In this document: piece after piece, positions 17,170 to 25,660 of the stretch | How positions within the stretch are numbered: the stretch's first letter is position 1 | How the letters are laid out: every line of letters starts with the position of its first letter | From: Gammaproteobacteria bacterium | GTDB taxonomy: Bacteria; Pseudomonadota; Gammaproteobacteria; Eutrophobiales; Eutrophobiaceae | Direction of reading: 5' to 3' | DNA length: 27,481 nt | NCBI GenBank assembly: GCA_015661095.1 | Contig: JACVQI010000026.1 | Coordinates: 1 to 27,481 of the forward strand | The notes under the pieces: generated by a model | Databases searched by the model: none | Told to the model about the DNA's origin: nothing | What the model saw: the letters and a program-made list of their open reading frames with translations, nothing else | Position numbers and translations under genes: made by a program

Positions 17170-18542
17170 CCGATTCCGACAAGAAATTATTCGGACTTTC
17201 CATCTCGGATAAAAAGAATCTTATTGAGCGCATGCGCAGCAGGTCCCGATCGGAGACGGACAAACCGCGGTTTACACAAAAATTCAGCAAGGCCCTGTCC
17301 AGGGATATCCCTGAGGAATATTACAAAATAGAGTCGCTCCCGGGACTGAAACAGTTACAGATACATGCTGCCGCTGCCGAAAAATTCGGTATCGAAAATC
17401 CATTTTTCAGAATGCATGAAGCGGTAGCCTCTAACACCACCTGGATTGGGGATAAGGAGTACATTAATTTTTCCTCCTACAATTATCTCGGTCTTTGCGG
17501 CCATCCCAGAATATCGCAAAAGGCCAAAGATGCGATCGATCGGTATGGTACCTCGACCTCGGCCAGTCGCCCCGTTTCGGGTGAACGCCCGGTCCACAGG
17601 GAGTTAGAGCGAAAACTGGCGGCTGTCCATAAAACCGAGGATTGCATTGTGTTCGTCAGCGGGCATGCCACCAATGTCACCACCATCGGCTGTCTGTTTG
17701 GCAGTAATGATCTGATCCTGCATGATGTCCTGGCACATAACAGCATTATTCAGGGAGCAATTTTATCCGGCGCAAAACGTTTGCACTTTCCGCATAATGA
17801 CTGGGCTGCCCTGGATAAGATACTGCAGGAGAACCGTTCAAAATTCCAAAGAGTCCTGATTGTCATTGAGGGTATGTACAGTATGGATGGTGATATCCCC
17901 GAACTGGTCAAATTCATCGAATTAAAATACAAACACAAAGCCTTTCTTATGGTCGATGAGGCGCATTCGCTGGGAGTGTTGGGAGAAAAAGGCTTCGGCA
18001 TCAAGGAGCATTTTGGCGTCAGCGCCAATGACATCGATATTGCCATGGGGACACTCAGTAAAACACTCTCAGCTTGCGGCGGTTATATCACTGGCAATCA
18101 TGCGTTGGTGGATAATCTGAAATATACCGCCCCGGGTTTTGTTTACAGCGTCGGTATGTCACCACCTGTAGCAGCTGCGGCATTGGCAGCTCTGGAAATA
18201 CTCGAAGCGGAACCGGAACGGCCAAAACGGCTCCGGGAACTCGGCGCCTTGTTTTATCACACCGCGGTTGAATCTGGCCTGGATACTGGTTTATGCCAAG
18301 GGTATGCCATTATCCCCATCATCATCGGCAGTTCAGTATTAAGTGTCAAACTCTCCAATCGGCTGCTCGAAAACGGGATCAATGTGCAGCCTATCATCTA
18401 TCCGGCGGTGGAGGAGCGGGGCGCCAGACTCAGATTCTTTTTAAATTCGACCCATACCGAGAAACAGATTAAGGACACTATCAGTATTTTGATCAAGGAA
18501 TTGAATCATCTGAAACGGAATCCAATTTATAAGTTACTCTGA
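17166..18542 (+). CDS. PLP-dependent alpha-oxoamine synthase (chain-releasing, AONS/SPT-like)
   Basis: The gene encodes 458 residues. The start ATG overlaps the PKS stop in ATGA, so translation is coupled. Family landmarks are NFSSYNYLGL (101-110), GTSTSASRPVSGERPVHRELE, His167 (SGHATN, stacks on the cofactor), Asp264/His267 (DEAHSLGVLG) and Schiff-base Lys299 (GTLSKTL). The family joins an acyl thioester to an amino acid with loss of CO2, giving a 2-amino-ketone (BioF, KBL, ALAS, serine palmitoyltransferase). About 60 residues precede the usual start of the fold and could dock to the PKS. With no thioesterase in the PKS, release by this enzyme is inferred, as for Fum1/Fum8 in fumonisin synthesis. 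Whether Gly, Ala or Ser is used cannot be read. Confidence 0.92.
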   Translation: MTDSDKKLFGLSISDKKNLIERMRSRSRSETDKPRFTQKFSKALSRDIPEEYYKIESLPGLKQLQIHAAAAEKFGIENPFFRMHEAVASNTTWIGDKEYINFSSYNYLGLCGHPRISQKAKDAIDRYGTSTSASRPVSGERPVHRELERKLAAVHKTEDCIVFVSGHATNVTTIGCLFGSNDLILHDVLAHNSIIQGAILSGAKRLHFPHNDWAALDKILQENRSKFQRVLIVIEGMYSMDGDIPELVKFIELKYKHKAFLMVDEAHSLGVLGEKGFGIKEHFGVSANDIDIAMGTLSKTLSACGGYITGNHALVDNLKYTAPGFVYSVGMSPPVAAAALAALEILEAEPERPKRLRELGALFYHTAVESGLDTGLCQGYAIIPIIIGSSVLSVKLSNRLLENGINVQPIIYPAVEERGARLRFFLNSTHTEKQIKDTISILIKELNHLKRNPIYKLL

Positions 18543-18562
18543 TAGGTTGTCCACCCCCGATA

Positions 18563-19414
18563 TTGAAACAGGCTAACAGTCAACATCGAATCGCGTTGTT
18601 CATATTGGACTGCGCTTTGTCCAATGGCGCTATCATCCGGTTTATAAATCGCAACCGCGATAATATCCATCTGGTCGTCTGTTCCAATCCATTCAGGAGG
18701 CATGGCCGCGGTGGCAACAAAAGCTTGCTGCAGTTGTTTGGGTATTCCGGAGTTCGATTTTCCCTGTTTCTTGGCTATAATTTCATTTTCTTTCCGTTAC
18801 TGCTCAAGGTTAATTATCTGTTAAGTAAATTGACGGGCAGATCCAGCGACTGCATCTCGATTAAAGAGTACTGTCAACGCCATGGCATTACCTGTCAATC
18901 CAGCGATGATGTTAATGACAGAAAATTCGTAGATTCACTGCAGGAACGGGATATCGATCTGATAATCACCAGTTTTTTCGATCAGATACTCGGCCCTGAA
19001 ATTATCAGGGTCCCGCGCCAGGCCTGTCTGAATGTGCATCCGGGGTTGTTGCCGGAATGCCGGGGCGTGTTTCCAGAGTTTCATACCGCTGCCGGGAAAT
19101 GTTCTGATTTCGGTTTTACCATCCATGCTATTGACGATGCCACTATCGATACTGGCAGGATATTGTTGACCGGAAACGTCGCTATGGTGGGTGTCCACAG
19201 CCTGCTGGCGTTAGGCAGGCGGCTACTGACGGAAGGACTGTCCACTTTGGAAAAAATCCTGACTGATTTGAACGGTAGTCTCGAGCAGGCCAGGATCCAG
19301 GATGCAGGCCATTACTATTCTTTCCCCTCCAAAGCGGACATCCGTGAAATCAAAAGAAGGGGGTTTGTATTAATCGGAGCGAAAGATATTGTCGAGGATA
19401 TTTCCCGGGTGTGA
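18563..19414 (+). CDS. Formyltransferase-fold protein, PKS operon tailoring candidate
   Basis: The gene encodes 283 residues from a TTG 20 bases after the oxoamine synthase stop. No ATG or GTG is available in frame and the ribosome-binding site is weak, so the exact start is uncertain. The formyltetrahydrofolate-dependent transferase core is clear: SFFDQILGPEIIRVP, then NVHPGLLPECRG with Asn157 and His159, and FGFTIHAIDDATIDTGRILL with Asp196. These are the Asn-His-Asp residues of methionyl-tRNA and purine formyltransferases. It lacks the usual C-terminal domain of Fmt. An unusual hydrophobic insertion at about 65-90 could associate with a membrane. From context I infer that it may N-formylate the amino group of the product; that is a hypothesis. 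Confidence 0.82.
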   Translation: MKQANSQHRIALFILDCALSNGAIIRFINRNRDNIHLVVCSNPFRRHGRGGNKSLLQLFGYSGVRFSLFLGYNFIFFPLLLKVNYLLSKLTGRSSDCISIKEYCQRHGITCQSSDDVNDRKFVDSLQERDIDLIITSFFDQILGPEIIRVPRQACLNVHPGLLPECRGVFPEFHTAAGKCSDFGFTIHAIDDATIDTGRILLTGNVAMVGVHSLLALGRRLLTEGLSTLEKILTDLNGSLEQARIQDAGHYYSFPSKADIREIKRRGFVLIGAKDIVEDISRV

Positions 19415-19444
19415 AAAAGCGCAGCGGATAACTAAGAGCGGATT

Positions 19445-20722
19445 CTATCCCGAAAGAAATCTGGGCGCTGCGACGACGCTTCCCGCCGTCGACGTATCCG
19501 GCAGTAGCGACCAGACGCTGATAGCCCTCACCGGATTTGTCGGACAGGCGATTTCGCAGGCGCCACAGCCATTGCATTTACCGGGATCAACGGCCGGGTA
19601 GGAAATATACTGGTTTTCATCCCAACTGATCGCGATTGCTTTATAGGGACAGGCGACGACACAGGCGTCACATTCTTTTTTGCCGAGGGTCAGCAGGCAG
19701 ATACTGGTATCCACCAGGGCCTCACCAATGATGTAGCGTTGTTTGGTCGCAAGATCGAGGGCCTGCAGGGCGCCACTCGGGCATACCTGGGTGCACAGGT
19801 TGCAGTCCTCCCGGCAATATTCCTTGCTGTCATAACGAATCGTCGGCGCCAGCAAACCGGCGATACCGGTTTTACCGGTGATATCCGGCCGGATGATCCG
19901 GGCGGGACAGGCGGCAGTGCAGTTGCCACATCGGATACAAACGCCGGCGAAGTGCTCTTCGGGCAGAGCCCCCGGCGGTCGTAATGGCGCATCTTCGCTT
20001 GCGGCGCGCGCCAGGCCGCTGTTTCTCCCCCACAGCCCCAGCCCGAAACCAAAAAGAGACGCCAGCACCGCCCGGCGTGAGCGGGAGATTTTTCCCGGCC
20101 GCCGTGGTGGGGCGGTTACCCAGATCCTGAAAGTTCGGAGGCCGCCGGCGATAATCGGTTTCAGCGCGGCTAATTGATCCTGAAATCCGCCCAGCGGGCA
20201 TAACCGTCCACACCAGACGCCACCCAGCAGTAAGGTTAGCGGTAGCAGAATGCCGAGTACCGAGCCGGCCAGCAACCCGGAGAGCAGATCGCCGGCCACC
20301 GGTATTGCGAACGGGCTGCCGAAAATCGCCATCGGATCCAGCCAGAGCAAAACCGGATAACCAATCAACGCCCCGACCAGGGTCAAGGCCGCCGCATATT
20401 GTCCCAACGGCGGCCATCGGCTCCACCAGGAGGTCCGCTTCAGGCCGATATGGACAATGCCTTCCAGCACCAGACCGGTCGGACAGATAAAGCGGCAAAA
20501 CCAGCGCTTCTTCAGGATCGACAGCATCCCGAAGACGATACCGATGCCCGCGGTGAAGCCTATGGCACGGTTGATAATACTGGCGCAAATCGCTACCAGC
20601 GGACTGGTTTCGACCACTGCCCGGGGAGCGTTGTCCCAGGGTGTCAACGGCCAGATCAGAACCAGCGCCGCGGTCAGGCACAGTAATCGTATCAGGACAC
20701 TCTGCCAGCGCCGCTTGTTCAT
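19445..20722 (-). CDS. Membrane polyferredoxin, NapH-NapG-like fusion
   Basis: The ATG at 20722 (MNKRRWQSVLIRLLCL) gives 425 residues and a 17-base gap after the upstream stop; the frame stays open to 20827 but would then overlap the FAD gene. The first half is NapH-like, with several membrane spans and two cysteine motifs (CRFICPTG, CGRLCPLGG). A twin-arginine-like SRRAVLASLFGFGLGLWG in the middle is followed by a NapG-like half beginning LRPPGALPEEHFAGVCIRCG. Four cysteine clusters follow (CIRCGNCTAACP, CREDCNLCTQVCP, CDACVVACP, CNGCGACEIACP), room for up to four [4Fe-4S] centres. It probably passes electrons from the quinol pool to a periplasmic partner, plausibly the adjacent Tat-exported flavoenzyme. 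Confidence 0.85.
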   Translation of the reverse strand: MNKRRWQSVLIRLLCLTAALVLIWPLTPWDNAPRAVVETSPLVAICASIINRAIGFTAGIGIVFGMLSILKKRWFCRFICPTGLVLEGIVHIGLKRTSWWSRWPPLGQYAAALTLVGALIGYPVLLWLDPMAIFGSPFAIPVAGDLLSGLLAGSVLGILLPLTLLLGGVWCGRLCPLGGFQDQLAALKPIIAGGLRTFRIWVTAPPRRPGKISRSRRAVLASLFGFGLGLWGRNSGLARAASEDAPLRPPGALPEEHFAGVCIRCGNCTAACPARIIRPDITGKTGIAGLLAPTIRYDSKEYCREDCNLCTQVCPSGALQALDLATKQRYIIGEALVDTSICLLTLGKKECDACVVACPYKAIAISWDENQYISYPAVDPGKCNGCGACEIACPTNPVRAISVWSLLPDTSTAGSVVAAPRFLSG

Positions 20723-20739
20723 GGCGATGTTCGAAGATC

Positions 20740-22155
20740 CTAACCCAGATAAACGCCTGTCTGCCGTAGAATGTTTTGCAGTTTGGCGATATCGACATTG
20801 CGGGGCGTGCACTGGTCCTGCACGCACAGCGTCGCGGCTATGCCGGCGGCCTCACCCGTGACCCAGCACACGGGGATCAGGCGGGTAATGTTGGCGACGG
20901 CAAAATCGGCCGCGATACAGCGGCCGGCGACCAGTACGTTTTCGGTTTTTTTCGGCACCAGTGCACCGTAGGGGATTTGAAATTCAGCGACATTGGCGAA
21001 GGCACCGCTGTAACCGATGACATCCTTGAACGTGGTCCCGTTTTTCATCATGTCTTCAGTAAGGATCTGTACACCGTCGAGCAACCGGGTCAGGCGTACG
21101 CCCATCTGTGGCGCGGTTTCCAGCAGAAAAGCATCCTCGTGTCCGGGTTTTTGCCGTACCTTTTCAAGATTTTGCCAGAGGGCGATGCGGTGCTTGAGTT
21201 CCAGGCTGGTGAGTTCGGCGACATCCAGACCGTCGGCCACCGGACCTTTCATGTTCAGCCAGTTGACGCGCGGGGCCGGTGTTTGACTGCCCAGTTTACC
21301 GTCAAGTTGTGTCACCGGTGCGCCGTGGGTAGGTCGTTTCCGCACCGGTTCTGTGCTGGCATGTTCCGCTTCCGCGCCGCCGGTCATGTCGACCTCGTCC
21401 ATATTGCCCATGCGGCTGACCAGACCGATATTGTCCTTGACCTTGGTGAACGCGGCACCGGCAGCGGCATAGATGTCGCCGTCGCCGGAGGCATCGATGA
21501 CGATATCCGCCAGTATGGCCTGACGACCGGATTTGCTTTCGAAGACGGCACCGCGAACGGCACCTGAATCATCAATGATGGCGTCCACACCCCAGCAGTT
21601 CAAATAGGCATGCATCCCTGATTGCAAGGTCATATCAGCGAGGACATATTTGAAGGCCTCGGCATCCACTACGGGATAGAGCGGCGGCTTGTTGCGATCG
21701 ACGATGCCGAACTTCAGTTTGTCCAGGCGCTGCATCATCTCCTCACCGATGCCGCGGATGACTTGTTTGCCATCACGGTTATAGATCGGGAAGATCGCCA
21801 GTACCAGCCCACCGGTCGCCAGACCGCCGAGGTGGCCGTAACGTTCCACCATGGTGACTTCCACGCCCTGCCGTTGCGCCGCCAGTGCCGCGGCAGTGCC
21901 GGCGGGACCGCCACCCACTACCAGGATGCGGGTTTTTCGCAATACCGGCAGTTCGCGGACAGGCTGGACGACCTTGCCGTCGATCAGCGTGGCTGGTGCT
22001 TTCGGCAAGGCAGGTTCAGGTGGCTGGGGGCCGCGCACGGCGGGGCCCAGTTGCTGGGCGAACAGTGCTGCCAGTGGCGTCATCGATCCGGCGGTAAACA
22101 GCCCCCCTGTGGTGAGGGCGCGGATCATTTCTCTACGTGTCAATTTATCGGCCAT
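20740..22155 (-). CDS. Tat-exported FAD-dependent oxidoreductase
   Basis: The gene encodes 471 residues after a GGGAG ribosome-binding site. A twin-arginine signal (LTRREMIRALTTGGLFTAG) occupies about 5-35, pointing to a folded, cofactor-loaded periplasmic protein. The dinucleotide-binding motif ILVVGGGPAGTAAALAA (77-93), the glutamate in MVERYGHLGGLATGG and the C-terminal VLVAGRCIAADFAVAN segment place it in the FAD_oxidored (PF12831-like) family, whose substrates are mostly unknown. The pair with the downstream membrane iron-sulfur protein suggests an electron-transfer couple. Both genes look richer in G+C by eye than the PKS operon or the redox operon at the right end, which could reflect transfer. 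Confidence 0.88.
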   Translation of the reverse strand: MADKLTRREMIRALTTGGLFTAGSMTPLAALFAQQLGPAVRGPQPPEPALPKAPATLIDGKVVQPVRELPVLRKTRILVVGGGPAGTAAALAAQRQGVEVTMVERYGHLGGLATGGLVLAIFPIYNRDGKQVIRGIGEEMMQRLDKLKFGIVDRNKPPLYPVVDAEAFKYVLADMTLQSGMHAYLNCWGVDAIIDDSGAVRGAVFESKSGRQAILADIVIDASGDGDIYAAAGAAFTKVKDNIGLVSRMGNMDEVDMTGGAEAEHASTEPVRKRPTHGAPVTQLDGKLGSQTPAPRVNWLNMKGPVADGLDVAELTSLELKHRIALWQNLEKVRQKPGHEDAFLLETAPQMGVRLTRLLDGVQILTEDMMKNGTTFKDVIGYSGAFANVAEFQIPYGALVPKKTENVLVAGRCIAADFAVANITRLIPVCWVTGEAAGIAATLCVQDQCTPRNVDIAKLQNILRQTGVYLG

Positions 22156-22288
22156 GGACTATCTCCCGATCAGGCAATTCAGTAGTTGCATATAACAATG
22201 ATATATTTCCCACAATAAAGCAAATCGCTTATGGCAACGGTGGCCATGCGCGATTGCTGCTGCAGGTACTGTAATTTGGACCGGTTAA

Positions 22289-22687
22289 TTATCTGTGAGC
22301 AGTGGTATTGGCGGTTCTGGTGAGCAGTTCTTTGATGCGGTCGAGCAGGACGTCATTGTTGATGGGTTTTTCAATATACGCGGCGATGCCCGACCTTCTG
22401 GCGATTTTTTCGTCAATCTGATCGCTATATCCGGTAGTGATAATAATGGGCGTGTCGGCTCGAATCGACAGGAGTTCACGTGACAACCTGATGCCGGTCA
22501 TATCCGGCATGGTCTGATCCGTGATCACCGCATCGACAGTATCGGGTGCTTGCTGGAACGCGGCCAGAGCGTGCTCACTGCTGGTGAAGGTGATGAGATC
22601 ATTACCATAAAGCTCGCGCAGGTTGTGCAGGTAATGGACAATCGAAACTTCGTCATCGATGACCATGATGACACCGTTGTTTAGCAA
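22289..22687 (-). CDS. Stand-alone receiver-domain protein (start uncertain)
   Basis: The protein is essentially one receiver domain: VIMVIDDE (acidic pair), phospho-acceptor Asp in AVITDQTMPDMTG, ITTGYSD with the switch Thr, and YIEKPI with the conserved Lys-Pro. No output domain is present, so it may work by protein contact or be a fragment of a hybrid kinase. The frame is open to 22858, but residues before about LLNNGV do not look like protein of this family. I list the TTG at 22687; ATG 22666 would leave the first strand too short. The only Shine-Dalgarno-like GGGAG (22719-22717 side) lies in a hairpin about 30 bases upstream. Confidence 0.7.
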   Translation of the reverse strand: MLNNGVIMVIDDEVSIVHYLHNLRELYGNDLITFTSSEHALAAFQQAPDTVDAVITDQTMPDMTGIRLSRELLSIRADTPIIITTGYSDQIDEKIARRSGIAAYIEKPINNDVLLDRIKELLTRTANTTAHR

Positions 22688-22702
22688 TAAACAGGCCAGT
22701 AT

Positions 22703-22723
22703 TACTCCCTTGAATTGGGAGTA
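22703..22723 (-). promoter_or_regulatory. Hairpin upstream of the receiver-domain gene
   Basis: TACTCCC (22703-22709) and GGGAGTA (22717-22723) form a perfect seven-base-pair stem with a seven-base loop. Read on the minus strand, the 3' arm is GGGAGTA, a Shine-Dalgarno-like sequence that would be paired in the hairpin. It lies just before the plausible start of the receiver gene. It could control translation or be an operator palindrome for a dimeric protein. Confidence 0.35.
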
Positions 22724-22927
22724 TTTCCCGATTGCTCGACAGATTACGCAAGGAGCTTTATCGCCGTGAAGTTGAGTATAGACGATTAGTCCGGGAAAAT
22801 TCTTTACAATTCCGGCACTGAGCCCGCTATAGTTATGAGAAAAATAGACATTATGCAATTGATTCTGGTTACTGAGTTTTCAATCAATCTGACAACAGGA
22901 TACTCGCTGGAATAAAATCGATCGAAG

Positions 22928-25396
22928 ATGAAAGATAAACGCAAACTGCCGGCTTTTAAATACAATCATTTGGGGCTGGATACGAATGCCTTGAAACACG
23001 CCCTCGCCAACCGACTGGAGTATTCGGCGGGCAAGGATCTCTATACGGCGACATTGCGGGACTGGTATCACGTCAGCGCCTGGACGATACGGGACCTGCT
23101 GATGGAGCGCTGGATGGAAACCATGCGCAGCTATTACCGGCAGGATGTCAAACGGGTCTACTATCTGTCACTGGAATTTATGATCGGGCGTACCCTGCAT
23201 AACAGTGCCCTGAGTCTCGGGGTTGTCAATGAACTGACCCAGGCGCTGAAAGATGCCGGCATCGATTTGCAACAGATAGAGGATACGGAAGACGATGCTG
23301 CCTTGGGTAATGGCGGTTTGGGCCGCCTGGCGGCGTGTTTTCTTGATTCCATGGCAACCCTGGGAATACCTGGCTATGGCTATGGCATCCGCTATGAATA
23401 CGGCATGTTCAAACAAACCATTGACAACGGCTGTCAGGTCGAACATCCGGATAACTGGCTGCGTTACGGCAATCCCTGGGAATTTCCCCGGGCCGAGGTG
23501 CTCTATCCCGTCAAGTTTTATGGCCATGTGGTGACTTACAGGGGCAAGCAGGGCGAGGTTTGTTTTAACTGGACGGATACCGATGACGTCATGGCCATGG
23601 CCTTCGATACCCCCATACCCGGCCATGGTGCCGCGACCGTTAACAATATGCGCCTGTGGTCGGCCAAGTCCTCACGGGATTTCGATCTAGGCTATTTCAA
23701 CGAGGGCAATTACATCAAGGCGGTTGCCGACAAGAACGAATCGGAAAATCTGTCCAAGGTTCTGTATCCGAATGACACCACCGAAATGGGGCGTGAACTG
23801 CGCTTGAGACAACAATATTTTTTCGTCAGCGCTTCCTTGCAGGACATTCTGTTCCGTTTCCAGAAACACCACGATTCCTTCGAAACTCTGCCGGAGAAGG
23901 TTGCCATCCAGCTTAACGATACCCACCCGGTGCTGGCCATCCCTGAATTGATGCGCATCCTGGTCGATATCCATCACCTGCCATGGGAACAAGCCTGGCG
24001 CATCACCACCGACACCTTTGCCTATACCAATCACACGCTCCTGCCGGAGGCCCTGGAAACCTGGCCGCTGGCGATGATCGGCCGGGTGCTGCCGAGACAT
24101 ATCCAGATCATCTATGAAATCAATCACCGCTTCCTGAAAGAGGTGACGCATACCTTTCCAGGCGATCCAGGGCTGATGCGGCGCATGTCGCTGATCGATG
24201 AAGAGCATGGCAAGCGCGTGCGCATGTCGCATCTGGCCATAGTCGGCAGTCATCAGGTCAACGGCGTGGCGGCCTTGCATACGAAATTAATGAAAAGTTC
24301 CATCTTCGCCGATTTCGACAGTTTTTACCCGGGCAAGATTATCAATATGACCAACGGTATTACCCCACGCCGCTGGTTGAACCAGGCGAATCCCGGATTG
24401 TCGCGGCTGATCAACGCCACTATCGGCAACCGCTGGGTCGCCGATCTGGACCAGTTGCGAAACTTGTCGCCCCTGGCGGAGGATGCGGCGTTTCGACAGG
24501 CGTTCCGGGAGGTCAAACAGCAAAACAAACTGGCTTTGGCAAGTTTGATCAAGCAGCACCTTAATATCGATATCAATGTTGAGTCGCTGTTTGATATTCA
24601 GGTCAAACGTATCCATGAATACAAGCGGCAATTATTGAATGTTCTGCACGTGGTCACACTGTATAACCGCATCCGCGACAATCCGCAGAGTCAGATTACC
24701 CCGCGCACGGTGCTGTTCGCCGGCAAGGCGGCGCCGGGTTATTACATGGCCAAACTCGTGATCAAGTTGATTAATGACGTGGCCGCCATCGTGAACAACG
24801 ATCCGGTCATCGCCGGCAGATTGAAAGTTGTGTTTCTGCCCAATTACTGCGTATCCCTGGCGGAAAAGATTATCCCTGCCTGCGATCTGTCCGAGCAGAT
24901 CTCGACGGCGGGTACCGAGGCGTCAGGTACCGGCAACATGAAACTGGCCCTGAATGGTGCCCTTACCATCGGCACGCTGGATGGCGCCAATATCGAAATC
25001 ATGGAGGAGGTGGGCGAGGACAATATTTTTATCTTCGGATTGACCGCCGAAGAAGTGCATCAGCTTCGGTCCAGCGGCTACCGGCCGCAGGATTATTACC
25101 ATAGCAATGCCACCTTGAAGAGGGTCCTGGATATGATCGGTTCCGGATTCTTTTCACCTGACGAACACAACCGCTATAAATCCATCATCAACAATCTGAT
25201 CCGCTATGGCGATTTTTATATGTTGATGGCCGATTATGCCAGCTACGTCACCAAGCAGGAGGAAGTTGCCCTGTTATATCGGGACCAGGAGGATACCGCC
25301 AGCATGGGCAAATTTTCCAGCGACCGGACCATCCGCGACTATGCCCGGCAAATCTGGCGCGCGGAGCCGGTGCAAATCAAATTGCCAGTAGAGTAA
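22928..25396 (+). CDS. glgP: Glycogen/maltodextrin phosphorylase
   Basis: The enzyme releases glucose-1-phosphate from alpha-1,4-glucans by phosphorolysis. At 822 residues it has the normal length. Family landmarks are YYLSLEFMIGRTLHN, the ALGNGGLGRLAACFLDSMATL glucan/phosphate-site segment, IQLNDTHPVLAIPELMR, VKRIHEYKRQLLNVLH and the PLP site EASGTGNMKLALNGA with Lys672, followed by TIGTLDGANIEI. It is cytoplasmic and monocistronic here, with no glgA, glgB or glgX alongside. The ATG at 22928 follows a weak GAAG. It diverges from the receiver-domain gene. Confidence 0.97.
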   Translation: MKDKRKLPAFKYNHLGLDTNALKHALANRLEYSAGKDLYTATLRDWYHVSAWTIRDLLMERWMETMRSYYRQDVKRVYYLSLEFMIGRTLHNSALSLGVVNELTQALKDAGIDLQQIEDTEDDAALGNGGLGRLAACFLDSMATLGIPGYGYGIRYEYGMFKQTIDNGCQVEHPDNWLRYGNPWEFPRAEVLYPVKFYGHVVTYRGKQGEVCFNWTDTDDVMAMAFDTPIPGHGAATVNNMRLWSAKSSRDFDLGYFNEGNYIKAVADKNESENLSKVLYPNDTTEMGRELRLRQQYFFVSASLQDILFRFQKHHDSFETLPEKVAIQLNDTHPVLAIPELMRILVDIHHLPWEQAWRITTDTFAYTNHTLLPEALETWPLAMIGRVLPRHIQIIYEINHRFLKEVTHTFPGDPGLMRRMSLIDEEHGKRVRMSHLAIVGSHQVNGVAALHTKLMKSSIFADFDSFYPGKIINMTNGITPRRWLNQANPGLSRLINATIGNRWVADLDQLRNLSPLAEDAAFRQAFREVKQQNKLALASLIKQHLNIDINVESLFDIQVKRIHEYKRQLLNVLHVVTLYNRIRDNPQSQITPRTVLFAGKAAPGYYMAKLVIKLINDVAAIVNNDPVIAGRLKVVFLPNYCVSLAEKIIPACDLSEQISTAGTEASGTGNMKLALNGALTIGTLDGANIEIMEEVGEDNIFIFGLTAEEVHQLRSSGYRPQDYYHSNATLKRVLDMIGSGFFSPDEHNRYKSIINNLIRYGDFYMLMADYASYVTKQEEVALLYRDQEDTASMGKFSSDRTIRDYARQIWRAEPVQIKLPVE

Positions 25397-25446
25397 GAGT
25401 AGCGGTTATTCATTAATTTGTTCGACGATATGATTATTGACGACCG

Positions 25447-25474
25447 GGATGCGGAGACGTTATTCGCCGCATCC
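25447..25474 (+). terminator. Strong hairpin after glgP, possible terminator
   Basis: GGATGCGG (25447-25454) and CCGCATCC (25467-25474) form a perfect eight-base-pair GC-rich stem with a 12-base loop, starting 51 bases after the glgP stop. No T run follows, so it is not a textbook intrinsic terminator; it may act as a 3' stabiliser. Confidence 0.35.
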
Positions 25475-25560
25475 GGAATTACTGGGCAGTGTGCATCTTA
25501 CATACTGCCGTCAATCTCGATATTTTCTCCAATCTTGGTGATCAGCCTGACAATCCAGGC

Positions 25561-25589
25561 TTGTCTGAATAAACTCCTTCAGCTATATT
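25561..25589 (+). promoter_or_regulatory. Sigma-70-like promoter with upstream palindrome
   Basis: TTGTCT (25561-25566), a 17-base spacer and TATATT (25584-25589) make a good match to a housekeeping promoter. An inverted repeat AGCCTG/CAGGCT (25544-25549 and 25556-25561) overlaps the -35 box and could be an operator. It points toward the small open frame at 25661. Confidence 0.4.
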
Positions 25590-25660
25590 TTTCTATATCA
25601 ACACCGGTAAGATGTTATTCTGGCACAATTCGCCCATCAGACAATAGAAGGGATCGCAAC

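Noticed and set aside
19445..20827. Longer start for the NapH-NapG-like protein at 20827
   Set aside because: It would overlap the FAD oxidoreductase by about 90 bases, and the added residues are not like a membrane-protein N-terminus.
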